Below are positions 48,311-60,497 of a stretch of 64,000 nt of DNA, piece by piece. The stretch comes from Cupriavidus taiwanensis LMG 19424 (lineage in GTDB: Bacteria; Pseudomonadota; Gammaproteobacteria; Burkholderiales; Burkholderiaceae), in NCBI RefSeq assembly GCF_000069785.1, contig NC_010528.1, positions 1 to 64,000 of the forward strand. Reading direction: 5' to 3'. The translations under genes and the position numbers were made by a program. Numbering within the stretch: the first letter of the stretch is position 1; every line of letters begins with the position of its first letter. Below the pieces are notes generated by a model. The model saw nothing but the letters and a program-made list of their open reading frames with translations, did no database searches and was not told where the DNA came from.

Positions 48311-48398
48311 GTCATTCCCGCGCAGGCGGGAATCCAGCGTCTTTGAAGTCCCGAAGGGGAACTAAAAGCCACTGGGTCCCCGCCTGCGCGGGGACGAC
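48311..48398. repeat. REP-like inverted-pair repeat (copy 2)
   Basis: Two opposed modules at 48311-48337 and 48372-48398, separated by 34 bp. The left is identical over 27 bp to that at 2491-2517; the right differs by a few bases (GGGTCCCCGCCTGCGCGGGG). It lies between the convergent Sel1 and gatB genes. Confidence 0.8.
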
Positions 48399-48457
48399 AA
48401 CCACCGGTTACTGGCAAAAGGGTAGCAAACCGGCGGGTTGGAAAGGACTAGGCGGCC

Positions 48458-49915
48458 TTACCCCAGCTTCTTCCTCAGCAACTCATTCACCTGCGCCGGA
48501 TTGGCCTTGCCCCTGGTCGCCTTCATTGCCTGGCCGACCAGCGCGTTGAACGCCTTTTCCTTGCCCGAGCGGAATTCCTCGACCGACTTGGCATTGGCGG
48601 CCAGCACGTCGTCGATGATCTTCTCCAGCTCGCCGCTGTCGGACATCTGCTTCAGGCCCTTGGCCGCGATGATGGCGTCGGCGTCGCCGTCGTGCTCGCC
48701 CGCCCACATGGCCGGGAACACGTCCTTCTTGGCGGTGTTGTTCGACACCGTACCGTCGGCGATGCGCGCCAGCAGCTTTGCCAGCTGCGCCGGCCGGACC
48801 GGTGCGTCGTCGATGGCGATGCCTTCGCGGTTCAGCTGCGACGACACGTCGCCCATCAGCCAGTTGGCGGCGGGCTTGGCGTTGGCGGCGCCGGCGTCGG
48901 CAACCACGGCCTCGTAGTAGGCGGCGAAGGCCTTGGTCGCGGTCAGCGTGGTCGCGTCATACGCCGACAGGCCGTATTGCGACACGAAGCGCGCCTGCAT
49001 CGCGGCCGGCAGCTCCGGCAGCGCATCGCGCACGCGCTCGACCCAGGCCGGCTCGATCTCCAGCGGCATCAGGTCGGGGTCGGGGAAGTAGCGGTAGTCG
49101 TGCGCGTCTTCCTTGGTGCGCATGGCGCGGGTCTCGCCGGTGTCCGGGTCGAACAGCACGGTCGCCTGCTGGATCTTGCGGCCGTCCTCGATCTCGGCGA
49201 TCTGCCACTGCACTTCATATTCGATGGCCTGCTGCAGGAAGCGGAACGAGTTCAGGTTCTTGATCTCGCGGCGCGTGCCGAATTCCTTCTGGCCGACCGG
49301 GCGCACCGACACGTTGGCGTCGCAGCGGAAGCTGCCTTCCTGCATATTGCCGTCGCAGATGCCCAGCCACACCACCAGCGAGTGCAGCGCCTTGGCGTAG
49401 GCCACCGCTTCGGCGGCGCTGCGCATGTCGGGCTCGGTGACGATTTCCAGCAGCGGCGTACCGGCGCGGTTCAGGTCGATGCCGGTCATGCCGGCAAAGT
49501 CTTCGTGCAGCGACTTGCCCGCGTCTTCTTCCAGGTGCGCGCGCGTCAGGTTGACGGTCTTCTCGTAGAACTCGCCCTTCCTGCCTTCGACCTGGATGGT
49601 GATGGTGCCGCCCTGGACCACCGGGATCTCGTACTGGCTGATCTGGTAACCCTTGGGCAGGTCCGGGTAAAAGTAATTCTTGCGTGCGAAGATGCTGCGC
49701 GGCGCGATGGTGGCGCCGATCGCCAGGCCGAACTGGATGGCGCGCTCGACCGCGCCCTGGTTGAGCACCGGCAGCACGCCCGGCAGCGCCAGGTCCACCG
49801 GCGACGCCTGCGTGTTGGCCTCGGCGCCGAAGGCGGTGGAGGTGCCGGAAAAAATCTTGGAGGCCGTCGACAGCTGCGCGTGCGTTTCGAGGCCGATCAC
49901 CACTTCCCATTGCAT
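48458..49915 (-). CDS. gatB: Asp/Glu-tRNA(Asn/Gln) amidotransferase subunit B
   Basis: 485 aa. GatB binds mischarged tRNA, phosphorylates the side-chain carboxylate and transfers ammonia from GatA. Opening [15 protein letters not shown], then [40 protein letters not shown] and [16 protein letters not shown] [20 protein letters not shown] are signature sequences; the YqeY/helical tail is at the C-terminus. Two extra genes separate it from gatA. Confidence 0.98.
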   Translation of the reverse strand: MQWEVVIGLETHAQLSTASKIFSGTSTAFGAEANTQASPVDLALPGVLPVLNQGAVERAIQFGLAIGATIAPRSIFARKNYFYPDLPKGYQISQYEIPVVQGGTITIQVEGRKGEFYEKTVNLTRAHLEEDAGKSLHEDFAGMTGIDLNRAGTPLLEIVTEPDMRSAAEAVAYAKALHSLVVWLGICDGNMQEGSFRCDANVSVRPVGQKEFGTRREIKNLNSFRFLQQAIEYEVQWQIAEIEDGRKIQQATVLFDPDTGETRAMRTKEDAHDYRYFPDPDLMPLEIEPAWVERVRDALPELPAAMQARFVSQYGLSAYDATTLTATKAFAAYYEAVVADAGAANAKPAANWLMGDVSSQLNREGIAIDDAPVRPAQLAKLLARIADGTVSNNTAKKDVFPAMWAGEHDGDADAIIAAKGLKQMSDSGELEKIIDDVLAANAKSVEEFRSGKEKAFNALVGQAMKATRGKANPAQVNELLRKKLG

Positions 49916-50004
49916 GGCGGTATTCCTGTTCGGTTCTTTGGGTGTTGTCTGTTGCGGGGGAGCGGCAGCGCCGCCCTGGTGTTCTGTCTGGTCTTGCGTG
50001 CCGG

Positions 50005-51120
50005 TCAGGGGTCGGGACTGGCCAGCCAGGAGTCGAGCTGTGCCAGCGCGGCCACGCGCGCCACCGCGTCGCCGCCAACGGTGACGCTCTGGCTCTTGCG
50101 CATGGCGGCGGCGGGCACGTCGGTGCGCCGATGCAGCTCGCTGGTGCCATCGAAGCCGTGATAGGCGCCCGGGTAGATTTCAAGCCGGAAGCGCGCCCCC
50201 GGCTGGCGCGCCTGCACTGCGCTCTGCAGCATGGCGCAGCGGGTTGCCGGGGTCCAGTCGTCGGCGCCGCCGATCATCAGCAGCAGCGGCGAGCGCAGGC
50301 GGAAGCTGTGCTGCTGCACCGCGCGCTTGCAGCCCGGGTAGAACGCCACCGCGCGCTCGACCGGCGGCGTGCCGGCCGGCCACGGGCGGCTGGCATCGAC
50401 GGTGGCCAGCACTGCCTGCGCGCCGTTCGACCAGCCCAGCAGCACGATGCGCGAGGCGTCGACCGCGGGCTGCTGCGCCACCCAGCGCAGCGCGGCGAGC
50501 GCGTCGGCGCGGCGGGTGCGCTCGTCGATGGCGCGGTTATCGATGGGCTCGGCGCAAATGCCGTGGGGCTTGCCGCGCGCGCTGAAGCTGTCGGGCATCA
50601 GCACCGCATAGCCGCGTTCGGTGAGCCAGTGCGCGTATTCGCGGTAGCGTTGCTGCAGCAGTGCGGAAACATCCGTCGTGCCGGCGACGGTGCTCGTGGC
50701 GGCCGTCGTGCCGTCGCGCCGCGCGCCCTGGGCCAGCAGGCCGCCGCAGCCGTGCAGCGCCACCACCACGGGCAACGCCCGCGGCGTGGCGCCTTCGCGC
50801 GGCAGGAACCAGTAGGCGGTCAGCGCCGGCGTGGCGGCATCGCCGCGCAGCTGGACCCGCTGCGCGGGCACGGGCGCGACGGCAGCCCTGGCCGCCGCCG
50901 AAGAAGCGGGCGCGGCCCGGCTCACCGCGTTGGGCGCCAGCACGCCCGCCGGCGTCAGCGGTGCCGGTGCGTCCAGCGCGGGTGCCGGCAGGTCCGGCGT
51001 ATGCGCCGCGGCGCCGGCCAGCCATGCGCTGCATCCCAGCGCCACCGCGGCGCTCAGCCACGCGCCCGCCGGACGTGCGGGGCGCGGCGCGTGTTGCGGA
51101 GTGACGGGTGCGTGGACCAT
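50005..51120 (-). CDS. dienelactone hydrolase-like alpha/beta hydrolase, exported
   Basis: 371 aa. N-terminal hydrophobic segment (about 20-38) suggests a signal peptide or anchor. Alpha/beta-hydrolase features: [20 protein letters not shown] (oxyanion region), nucleophile Ser in [17 protein letters not shown], Asp in [13 protein letters not shown] and His in [10 protein letters not shown]. The family acts on ester bonds; substrate unknown. It lies between the lipoprotein and gatB on the same strand. Confidence 0.85.
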   Translation of the reverse strand: MVHAPVTPQHAPRPARPAGAWLSAAVALGCSAWLAGAAAHTPDLPAPALDAPAPLTPAGVLAPNAVSRAAPASSAAARAAVAPVPAQRVQLRGDAATPALTAYWFLPREGATPRALPVVVALHGCGGLLAQGARRDGTTAATSTVAGTTDVSALLQQRYREYAHWLTERGYAVLMPDSFSARGKPHGICAEPIDNRAIDERTRRADALAALRWVAQQPAVDASRIVLLGWSNGAQAVLATVDASRPWPAGTPPVERAVAFYPGCKRAVQQHSFRLRSPLLLMIGGADDWTPATRCAMLQSAVQARQPGARFRLEIYPGAYHGFDGTSELHRRTDVPAAAMRKSQSVTVGGDAVARVAALAQLDSWLASPDP

Positions 51121-51146
51121 GGACGGTTGCTGTGGCTTAGGCGACT

Positions 51147-51605
51147 TCAGCGCGTGGCGGCACAGCCGCCGCTGCCGGGCTCGAACATCACCGGCCAGGC
51201 CTGTTCATAGATACCGGGCGTGCAGCGCTGCTGGCAGTTGGCATGCGCCAGCGTGACGCGGCGCGGGTCCTGCCAGACCATCAGCTTGCAGCCGCTGCCG
51301 TCGTTGGCGCGCAGTTCGATATGCGGCTTCTTCTGGACCTGTCGGAACTCGGCCAGGTTGAAGCTGCACGAGCCGCGCTTGCCGACCCACAGCTTCCACG
51401 ACAACTGCTGCACGCTGTTGTCCGAGATGCGCAGCTGCGCGTCTTCGCGGAAGCCGTCCTCCTCGGTGCGGCGGCAGTCGCCGGCCAGGTCGATGTCGCG
51501 GCTGGCGATCGGCGTGGGCTTGCCGATGATCGGCAGCTGGATACAGCCTGCCGCCAGCGTGGCGAATACCAGGGCGGCGAGCAGCCGGAGGAAGGTCGGG
51601 TTCAT
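51147..51605 (-). CDS. small lipoprotein of unknown function
   Basis: 152 aa. Lipobox LAAGC with Cys21 after a hydrophobic N-terminus. The mature part has six more Cys (44, 80, 106, 124, 128, 148), which could form disulfides in the periplasm. No family recognised. Its ATG is 2 bp beyond the gatA stop, so it is probably translated with gatA. Confidence 0.8.
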   Translation of the reverse strand: MNPTFLRLLAALVFATLAAGCIQLPIIGKPTPIASRDIDLAGDCRRTEEDGFREDAQLRISDNSVQQLSWKLWVGKRGSCSFNLAEFRQVQKKPHIELRANDGSGCKLMVWQDPRRVTLAHANCQQRCTPGIYEQAWPVMFEPGSGGCAATR

Positions 51606-51607
51606 GG

Positions 51608-53113
51608 TCAGGCCTTGGCCGGGCGGCGCAGGTGCCAGTCGGTCGCCTGCTGGAACGCGTGCGCGGCCTGCAGCAGGCGCGCTTCGTCGAAGTAATTGCC
51701 GATCAGCTGCAGGCCCACCGGCATGTTGCCCTCGCCGAAGCCGCACGGCACGCTCATGCCGGGCAGGCCGGCCAGGCTGGTCGACAGCGTGAAGATGTCG
51801 GCCAGGTACATCTGCACCGGGTCCGAGGTCTTCTCGCCCAGCTTCCACGCCACCGTCGGCGCCACCGGGCCCATGATCACGTCGCACTGGGCAAAGGCGC
51901 GCTGGAAGTCGTCGGCGATGATGCGGCGGATCTTCTGCGCCTGCAGGTAGTAGGCGTCGTAGTAGCCGTGCGACAGCACGTAGGTGCCGACCAGGATGCG
52001 GCGCTTGACCTCGGCGCCGAAGCCTTCGGCGCGGGTCTTCTTGTACATGTCGAGCAGGTCGCGGTACTCGGCGGCGCGGTGGCCGTAGCGCACGCCGTCG
52101 AAGCGCGACAGGTTCGACGAGGCCTCGGCCGGCGCGATCACGTAGTACACCGGGATCGACAGCTCGGTCTTGGGCAGCGACACCTCGACCAGCGTGGCGC
52201 CCAGCTTTTCATATTCGGCCAGCGCGGCGCGCACGGCCTGTTCCACGTCGGCCGACAGGCCCTTGCCAAAGTACTCCCGGGGCAGGCCGATGCGCAGGCC
52301 CGCCAGCGGGCGCTCGGCCGTAGCGCCGGCGCGCGGCTGCCCCAGCAGGCGGGTGTAGTCCTCGTCCACGCCGCCCTGCGCGGGCGGGATGCTGGTCGAG
52401 TCCTTCGGGTCGAAGCCGGCCATGGCGTTGAGCAGCAGCGCGCAGTCCTCGGCGGTGTGGGCCATCGGGCCGCCCTGGTCCAGCGACGAGGCGAAGGCAA
52501 TCATGCCGTAGCGCGACACGCGGCCGTAGGTCGGCTTGATGCCGGTGATGCCCGAGAACGATGCCGGCTGGCGGATCGAGCCGCCGGTGTCGGTGCCGGT
52601 GGCGGCGGGCGCGAGGCCGGCGGCGACGGCCGCGGCCGAGCCGCCCGACGAGCCGCCGGGCACGCGGCCGGCGTCCCACGGGTTGCGCACCGGGCCGAAA
52701 TGCGAGTTCTCGTTGGACGAGCCCATCGCGAACTCGTCCATGTTGGTCTTGCCCAGCGTGACCATGCCGGCGGCGGCCATGCGCTCGACCACGGTGGCGT
52801 CGAACGGGCTTTCATAGTTGCCGAGCATCTTCGAGCCGGCGGTGGCGCGCCAGCCGCGCGTGACGAACACGTCCTTGTGCGCGACCGGCACGCCGGTCAG
52901 CGGCGCGGCCTCGCCGCGCGCGCGGCGTTCGTCCGCGGCGCGGGCCTGGGCCAGGGTCAGCTCGGCATCGACATGGATAAAGGCGTTGAGCGCGGCGGCC
53001 TGCTCGATGCGGGCCAGGTACTCGCGCGCGAGTTCCTCGGCGGAGACGGTGCGCGCGGCCAGGGCGTCGGCTAGCTGGCGCAGGGAGGTCACGGAATCAG
53101 CGGAAAAGGGCAT
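51608..53113 (-). CDS. gatA: Asp/Glu-tRNA(Asn/Gln) amidotransferase subunit A
   Basis: 501 aa amidase-signature enzyme that releases ammonia from Gln for transamidation. Catalytic Lys in [11 protein letters not shown] and the Ser-cisSer region [20 protein letters not shown] followed by [14 protein letters not shown] are all present. Follows gatC with a 72-bp gap. Confidence 0.98.
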   Translation of the reverse strand: MPFSADSVTSLRQLADALAARTVSAEELAREYLARIEQAAALNAFIHVDAELTLAQARAADERRARGEAAPLTGVPVAHKDVFVTRGWRATAGSKMLGNYESPFDATVVERMAAAGMVTLGKTNMDEFAMGSSNENSHFGPVRNPWDAGRVPGGSSGGSAAAVAAGLAPAATGTDTGGSIRQPASFSGITGIKPTYGRVSRYGMIAFASSLDQGGPMAHTAEDCALLLNAMAGFDPKDSTSIPPAQGGVDEDYTRLLGQPRAGATAERPLAGLRIGLPREYFGKGLSADVEQAVRAALAEYEKLGATLVEVSLPKTELSIPVYYVIAPAEASSNLSRFDGVRYGHRAAEYRDLLDMYKKTRAEGFGAEVKRRILVGTYVLSHGYYDAYYLQAQKIRRIIADDFQRAFAQCDVIMGPVAPTVAWKLGEKTSDPVQMYLADIFTLSTSLAGLPGMSVPCGFGEGNMPVGLQLIGNYFDEARLLQAAHAFQQATDWHLRRPAKA

Positions 53114-53185
53114 GACAGTCGGTTGGCATCAGGGGTGTTGTACTGGCGGCGGCACGTGGCGCGTGGCGGCACGGCCGGACAAGGG

Positions 53186-53485
53186 TCATTCGATGACCTT
53201 GGGCACCAGGTACAGGCCGTTTTCGGTGGCGGGCGCGGGGCGCTGATAGTCTGCGCGGCGGTCGGTTTCGGTGACCACGTCCTCGCGCAGGCGCTGAACC
53301 ATGTCGCGCACTGCCGACAGCGGGTGCGCCTGCGGTTCGATGCCGGTGGTGTCGACCGCCTGCATCTGCTCGACCAGCGAGAAAAAGTTGTTCAGCTGCG
53401 CAAGCGTCTGGGCGGCCTCGTCATCGCTGGTTTCGATGCGGGCGAGGTGGGCAATGCGCTTGACGTCGGATAGGTCGAGGGCCAT
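53186..53485 (-). CDS. gatC: Asp/Glu-tRNA(Asn/Gln) amidotransferase subunit C
   Basis: 99 aa. GatC stabilises GatA in the GatCAB complex. [20 protein letters not shown] at the N-terminus and [15 protein letters not shown] near the C-terminus match the family. First gene of the minus-strand gat locus; divergent from mreB. Confidence 0.96.
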   Translation of the reverse strand: MALDLSDVKRIAHLARIETSDDEAAQTLAQLNNFFSLVEQMQAVDTTGIEPQAHPLSAVRDMVQRLREDVVTETDRRADYQRPAPATENGLYLVPKVIE

Positions 53486-55152
<1,667 letters not shown>

Positions 55153-55258
55153 GAAGGACGCTCACGTGGCGATGCGCGGCCTGCCGGATCGACCGATCAT
55201 GGCGGCGTCGCGGCGCCTCATCCGCCGGGGCCGGGCCCTGGCAGCTCCCGCCGCCCGA

Positions 55259-55301
55259 CCGTGCCGCGCCTGTCCCCGCCAGGGGCCGGGGCGCGGCACG
55301 G
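55259..55301 (+). repeat. strong hairpin between mreB and mreC
   Basis: CCGTGCCGCGCC (55259-55270) and GGCGCGGCACGG (55290-55301) are exact 12-bp inverted copies, with an inner CCCC-GCCA-GGGG (55274-55285). No T-run follows. It could attenuate or protect the upstream mRNA, lowering mreC relative to mreB. Confidence 0.7.
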
Positions 55302-55348
55302 CGGGCGGCGGGGCGTTTCCGCGTGGCCTCCGGCCTTTGTTCGGGTAA

Positions 55349-56314
55349 ATGGATTACTCCCCTCCGCCGCTCTTCAAGCAAGGCACCTCGGCCGTCGCCA
55401 GGCTGGTCCTGTACGTGGGCATCGCGCTGGCGCTGCTGGTGGTCGATGCCCGTTTCGACGCGCTGCGCGTAGGGCGGCAGGTCGCCGCCACCGTGCTGAT
55501 GCCGGTCGAGCGCCTGGTGCTGGCGCCGCGCGACGCGTTGCGCACCATGTTCGACTATGCGCAGTCGTCGGCGACGCTCGCCACCGAGAACCGCGAGCTG
55601 CGCCAGAACGCCGTGCAGCAAGCCCAGGCCTCGGTGCGCCAGGCTCAGCTCGAGGCCGAGAACAACCAGCTGCGCAAGCTGCTGGGCCTGGCACAGCAGT
55701 CGGCCACGCCGGTGACGGCGGCCGAGATCCTGTATGACGCGCGCGACCCGTACAGCCAGCGCATCGTCATCGACAAGGGCAGCCAGCACGGCCTGCGCGC
55801 CGGCTATCCGGTGATCGACGAGCGCGGCGTGGTCGGGCAGGTGACGCGCGTGTCGCCGTTCCAGTCCGAGGTGACGCTGCTGACCGACAAGGACCAGGCG
55901 ATTCCGGTGCAGGTGGTGCGCAACGGGCTGCGCAGCGTCGCCTTCGGCGGCGCCCGCGCGGGCCACCTGGATCTGCGCTTCATGGCCGCCGCCGCCGACC
56001 TGCAGCAGGGCGACCTGCTGGTGACCTCGGGCCTGGATGGCACCTATCCGCCGGGCCTGCCGGTGGCGAAGATCGTGCAGATCGAGCGCAAGGCCGATAC
56101 CGCGTTCTCGCGCGTCTATTGCGAGCCGGTCGCCGGCGTGCGCGCGCACCGCCAGCTGCTGGTGGTGCGCTACGACGCCAACATCCCGGCGCGCGAAGCG
56201 GTCGAGGCCCGGCCGGAAGCGCCGGTTAAGGGCGCCAAGTCGGCCGCGGCACGCGCCGCCGCCGACAGCGCCGCGGCCGCCAAGGCCTCGCCCGCCAAGG
56301 AGGCACCACGGTGA
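55349..56314 (+). CDS. mreC: rod shape-determining protein MreC
   Basis: 321 aa. One membrane segment (about 19-36), a periplasmic coiled coil (about 70-115; TENRELRQNAVQQAQASVRQ) and beta-barrel domains with AGYPVIDERGVVGQVTRVSP and GLDGTYPPGLPVAKI. It activates the PBP2-RodA complex. The Ala/Lys-rich tail is low-complexity. Its stop overlaps the mreD GTG. Confidence 0.97.
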   Translation: MDYSPPPLFKQGTSAVARLVLYVGIALALLVVDARFDALRVGRQVAATVLMPVERLVLAPRDALRTMFDYAQSSATLATENRELRQNAVQQAQASVRQAQLEAENNQLRKLLGLAQQSATPVTAAEILYDARDPYSQRIVIDKGSQHGLRAGYPVIDERGVVGQVTRVSPFQSEVTLLTDKDQAIPVQVVRNGLRSVAFGGARAGHLDLRFMAAAADLQQGDLLVTSGLDGTYPPGLPVAKIVQIERKADTAFSRVYCEPVAGVRAHRQLLVVRYDANIPAREAVEARPEAPVKGAKSAAARAAADSAAAAKASPAKEAPR

Positions 56315-56823
56315 CCAATCCCCAATACCTGCTGCGGCCGGTCAATCCGGCCTTTATCGCCTTCAGCTTCGTGCTGGCGTTCCTGTTCAACCTGATGCCG
56401 TGGGGCACCACGCTGTGGATCCCGGACATGGTGGCGCTGGTGCTGGTGTTCTGGAACATCCACCAGCCGCGCAAGGTGGGCATGGGCGTGGCCTTCCTGC
56501 TGGGCCTGCTGATGGACGTGCACGATGCGCGCCTGCTGGGCGAGCATGCGCTGGCCTACACGCTGCTGGCCTACTTCGCCATCACCATCCACCGCCGCGT
56601 GCTGTGGTTCACCGTCTATACCCAGGCGCTGCACGTGCTGCCGCTGCTGTTTATCGCGCACGCGGTGCCGGTGCTGATCCGGCTGGCCATGGGCGCGCCG
56701 CTGCCGGGCTGGCCGCTGCTGCTGGCGCCGGCGATCGAGGCGCTGCTGTGGCCGCTGGCCACCAGCCTGCTGCTGGCGCCACAGCGCCGCTCGACCGATG
56801 TCGACGAGACCCGGCCGATCTGA
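56311..56823 (+). CDS. mreD: rod shape-determining protein MreD
   Basis: 170 aa integral-membrane protein with five or six segments; WIPDMVALVLVFWNIHQPRK, GVAFLLGLLMDVHDARLLGE and LAYTLLAYFAITIHRRVLWF fit MreD. GTG start overlapping the mreC stop (GTGA), with AAGGAGG upstream. Confidence 0.95.
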   Translation: MTNPQYLLRPVNPAFIAFSFVLAFLFNLMPWGTTLWIPDMVALVLVFWNIHQPRKVGMGVAFLLGLLMDVHDARLLGEHALAYTLLAYFAITIHRRVLWFTVYTQALHVLPLLFIAHAVPVLIRLAMGAPLPGWPLLLAPAIEALLWPLATSLLLAPQRRSTDVDETRPI

Positions 56824-56895
56824 CGCCGCCATCGCCCGCCATCGCCACTATCGCCATCATCGCCCACCACCGATGCCTCCAGGCCACGCAGTATC

Positions 56896-59202
56896 ATGAC
56901 CGAAATCCGCAACGTCGAACTGGAAATCGGCCGCTTCCGCATCCGCGTGGCGGCGGCGGCGCTGTTTACGGTGATCTGCTTCGGCCTGCTGTTCTCGCGC
57001 TTCCTGTGGCTGCAGTGGTACAAGCATGACCAGTACTCGGCCAAGGCCGAGGACAACCGGATTTCGGTGGCGCCGATCGAGCCCAACCGCGGCATCATCA
57101 TGGACCGCAACGGGATCGTGCTGGCGCGCAACTATTCGGCGTACACGCTGGAGATCACCCCGTCCAAGCTGACCGATACGCTGGAAAACACCATCGAAGG
57201 CCTGTCGGCGCTGGTCGAGATCCAGCCGCGCGACCGGCGCCGCTTCAAGCGTCTGATGGAGGAATCGCGCAGCTTCGAAAGCCTGCCGATCCGCAGCCAG
57301 CTGACCGACGAAGAGGTGGCGCGCTTTTCGGCGCAGCGCTTCCGCTTCCCCGGCGTCGACGTGCGCGCGCGGCTGTTCCGCCAGTACCCGCTGGGCGAGT
57401 CGGCCTCGCACGTGATCGGCTACCTGGGCCGGATCTCGCAGCGCGACCAGGAGCGCATCGAGGCCATGGACGAGGCCAACGATGCCGACGGCGCGAAGTA
57501 TGACCCGCGCAAGGATGCCGACAACTACAAGGGCACCAACTACATCGGCAAGATCGGCCTGGAGCAGAGCTACGAAAGCGAGCTGCACGGGCTGACCGGC
57601 TTCGAGGAAGTGGAAGTCAGCGCGGGCGGCCGACCCATCCGCACGCTGTCCACTTCGCCCGCCACGCCCGGCAACAACCTGATCCTGTCGCTCGACATCC
57701 GCCTGCAGCAGCTGGCCGAGGCGCTCTATGGCAACCGCCGCGGCGCACTGGTGGCGATCGAGCCGTCCACCGGCGACATCCTGGCCTTCGTCTCCAAGCC
57801 GACCTTCGACCCCAACCTGTTCGTCGAGGGCATCGACACCACTACCTGGAACGAGCTCAACGGCTCGCCCGACAAGCCGCTGCTGAACCGGCCCCTCAGG
57901 GGCACCTATCCGCCGGGATCGACCTACAAGCCTTTCATGGCGCTGGCGGCGCTCACCACCGGCAAGCGCACCGCGGCATGGGGCATGTCCGACCCGGGCT
58001 ACTTCACGCTGGGCAACCACACCTTCCGCGACGACAAGCCGGGCGGCCATGGCTGGGTCGACATGCACAGCTCGATCGTGCATTCATGCGACACCTATTA
58101 CTACGCGCTGGCGCGCGACATGGGCGTCAACGGCATCCACGACTTCATGAAGCCGCTGGGCTTCGGCCAGATCACGGGCATCGACATCGAGGGCGAAAGC
58201 CGCGGCATCCTGCCGTCGACCGACTGGAAGCGCAAGGCCTACCGCAAGCCGGAGCAGCAGAAGTGGTATGACGGCGAGACCATCTCGCTGGGCATCGGCC
58301 AGGGCTACAACAGCTTTACCATCCTGCAGCTGGCGCAGGCGACCTCGGTGATCGTCAACGACGGCAAGGTGATGAAGCCGCACCTGGTCAAGGCCATCGA
58401 AGACGCGGTCACGCGCAAGCGCACGCTGACCGTGCCCAAGGAAAGCTACACCATCCCGCTCAAGCAGTCCGACATCAACGTGATCAAGCGCGCCATGGTG
58501 GCGGTGACGCACTCGGGCACGGCCGCGCGCGTGTTTGCCGGCGCCGCCTACGAGTCCGCGGGCAAGACCGGCACGGCGCAGACCTACAGCCTGTCCAAGG
58601 GCGAGAAGTACAACCACCACGCGCTCGCCGAGCACAAGCGCGACCACTCGCTGTACACGGCGTTCGCGCCGGCCGACAACCCCAGGATCGCGATTGCGCT
58701 GATCGTCGAGAACGCCGGCTTCGGCGCCGCGGTGGCCGCGCCGATCGCGCGCAAGGTGATGGACTACTACCTGACCGGCAAGTGGCCCGCCGAGCTGGAG
58801 GCGATCGCGCCGCCCGCCGGCGAGCGCCTCGCCGGCCGCGCGCCGGTGGATACGCCGAGCGTGTTCACCACCGGCCAGACCGCCAGTATTGCCAGCGCCA
58901 CGGTGATGTCCGGCGGCGGCGCCCCGGCCAGCGGCGCGGCCGCCAGTGCGGTGGCGGCGGCCTCGGCCGCGCAGTTGCCGACGCCCGAGGCGATCGCCGC
59001 GACGCTGGATCCCGATGCGATTGCCCCGGCCTCGGCGGTGCAGACGCTGGACCAGCGCATGCTGCAGGCGCTTGGCCACAGCAAGCCGCAGACCCCGGCG
59101 CCGGCCTCCGCGACGGTCGTGCCGGCCAAGGCGCCCGCGCCCAAACCACGTGTCAAGCCGGTCGCTGCCAAGGCAGCCAGCGGTGCCGACGCCACCCGCT
59201 GA
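56896..59202 (+). CDS. mrdA: peptidoglycan transpeptidase PBP2
   Basis: 768 aa, class B PBP that crosslinks side-wall peptidoglycan with RodA. Membrane anchor about 17-36, dimerisation domain (IEPNRGIIMDRNGIVLARNY), transpeptidase with catalytic Ser in YPPGSTYKPFMAL, SxN-type motif HSCDTYYYALAR, and KTG in ESAGKTGTAQTYSL. About 130 residues after residue 640 form an Ala/Pro-rich extension not present in E. coli PBP2 (633 aa). Confidence 0.97.
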   Translation: MTEIRNVELEIGRFRIRVAAAALFTVICFGLLFSRFLWLQWYKHDQYSAKAEDNRISVAPIEPNRGIIMDRNGIVLARNYSAYTLEITPSKLTDTLENTIEGLSALVEIQPRDRRRFKRLMEESRSFESLPIRSQLTDEEVARFSAQRFRFPGVDVRARLFRQYPLGESASHVIGYLGRISQRDQERIEAMDEANDADGAKYDPRKDADNYKGTNYIGKIGLEQSYESELHGLTGFEEVEVSAGGRPIRTLSTSPATPGNNLILSLDIRLQQLAEALYGNRRGALVAIEPSTGDILAFVSKPTFDPNLFVEGIDTTTWNELNGSPDKPLLNRPLRGTYPPGSTYKPFMALAALTTGKRTAAWGMSDPGYFTLGNHTFRDDKPGGHGWVDMHSSIVHSCDTYYYALARDMGVNGIHDFMKPLGFGQITGIDIEGESRGILPSTDWKRKAYRKPEQQKWYDGETISLGIGQGYNSFTILQLAQATSVIVNDGKVMKPHLVKAIEDAVTRKRTLTVPKESYTIPLKQSDINVIKRAMVAVTHSGTAARVFAGAAYESAGKTGTAQTYSLSKGEKYNHHALAEHKRDHSLYTAFAPADNPRIAIALIVENAGFGAAVAAPIARKVMDYYLTGKWPAELEAIAPPAGERLAGRAPVDTPSVFTTGQTASIASATVMSGGGAPASGAAASAVAAASAAQLPTPEAIAATLDPDAIAPASAVQTLDQRMLQALGHSKPQTPAPASATVVPAKAPAPKPRVKPVAAKAASGADATR

Positions 59203-59213
59203 AGGAGACGCGC

Positions 59214-60356
59214 ATGGATCGACGCCGCGTCATGTCCCTGGTCAAGACCGCGCTGACCGGTTTTGACAAGCCGCTCTCGCTGATCGTGTTCCTGCTGTTC
59301 GCCACCGGCATCGTGGCGCTGTACTCGGCCGCCATCGACATGCCCGGCCGGGTCGAGGACCAGCTGCGCAACATCCTGCTGTCGTACGTGGTGATGTTCG
59401 TGATTGCCTACCTGCCGACGCAGACCCTGATGCGGGTGGCGGTGCCGATCTATACGGTGGGGGTGGCGCTGCTGATCGCGGTGGCCATGTTCGGCCTGAT
59501 CCGCAAGGGCGCGCGCCGCTGGCTCTATGTCGGCATGGTGATCCAGCCGTCCGAGATCATGAAGATCTCGATGCCGTTGATGCTGGCGTGGTACTTCCAG
59601 AAGCGCGAGGGCGTGATCCGGTGGTTCGACTTCATTGTCGCGCTGGGCCTGCTGCTGATCCCGGTGGGCCTGATCGCCAAGCAGCCCGACCTGGGCACCG
59701 CGCTGCTGGTGATGGCCGCGGGCCTCTACGTGATCTACTTCGCGGGGCTGTCGTGGAAGCTGATCCTGCCGCTGATGGGCATCCTGGTGGTCGCCATCAC
59801 GCTGCTGATCACGTTCCAGAACGACATATGCGCGCCCGGCGTGAACTGGCCGGTGCTGCACGACTACCAGCAGCACCGCGTCTGCACGCTGCTGGATCCG
59901 ACTAGCGATCCGCTCGGCAAGGGCTTCCACACGATCCAGTCGATCATCGCGATCGGCTCGGGCGGTGTCCAGGGCAAGGGCTGGCTCAAGGGGACGCAGA
60001 CCCACCTGGAGTTCATCCCGGAAAAGCACACCGACTTCATCTTCGCCGTGTACTCGGAAGAGTTCGGCCTGATCGGCAACGCGGTGCTGCTGGTGCTGTA
60101 CCTGCTGCTGATCTTCCGCGGGCTCTTTATCGCGGCCAATGCGCCGACGCTGTTCTCGCGGCTGCTGGCGGGTTCGATCACGCTGATCTTCTTCACCTAT
60201 GCCTTCGTCAACATGGGCATGGTCAGCGGCATCCTGCCGGTGGTGGGCGTGCCGCTGCCGCTGCTGAGCTACGGCGGCACCGCGCTGGTGACGCTGGGCG
60301 CTGGCATCGGCATCCTGATGAGCATTTCGCGGCAGAAGCGGCTGATCCAGACGTAG
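59214..60356 (+). CDS. rodA: peptidoglycan glycosyltransferase RodA (MrdB)
   Basis: 380 aa SEDS protein with about ten membrane segments. GARRWLYVGMVIQPSEIMKI, PDLGTALLVMAAGLYVIYFA (with the catalytic Asp region) and LPVVGVPLPLLSYGGTALVT are SEDS signatures. Polymerises glycan strands with PBP2. GAAGGAG precedes ATG 59214; last gene of the mre-mrd cluster. Confidence 0.97.
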   Translation: MDRRRVMSLVKTALTGFDKPLSLIVFLLFATGIVALYSAAIDMPGRVEDQLRNILLSYVVMFVIAYLPTQTLMRVAVPIYTVGVALLIAVAMFGLIRKGARRWLYVGMVIQPSEIMKISMPLMLAWYFQKREGVIRWFDFIVALGLLLIPVGLIAKQPDLGTALLVMAAGLYVIYFAGLSWKLILPLMGILVVAITLLITFQNDICAPGVNWPVLHDYQQHRVCTLLDPTSDPLGKGFHTIQSIIAIGSGGVQGKGWLKGTQTHLEFIPEKHTDFIFAVYSEEFGLIGNAVLLVLYLLLIFRGLFIAANAPTLFSRLLAGSITLIFFTYAFVNMGMVSGILPVVGVPLPLLSYGGTALVTLGAGIGILMSISRQKRLIQT

Positions 60357-60381
60357 GCTGGGGCATGCCTGCGGTTTGCTC

Positions 60382-60405
60382 CCCTCTCCCCCAAGCGGGA
60401 GAGGG
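60382..60405. repeat. palindromic hairpin after rodA
   Basis: CCCTCTCCC (60382-60390) and GGGAGAGGG (60397-60405) form a perfect 9-bp stem with loop CCAAGC. There is no T-run; probably a dispersed repeat or rho-independent-like stop of the mrd transcript. Confidence 0.6.
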
Positions 60406-60497
60406 AGCCGCCAGCGTGGGATCGAGCGTTTTCGCCGCGCCCGTCACGACCGCTTTGCTAAACTGCCACCCACTTTATCTCTACCGGTCCACGCCCC

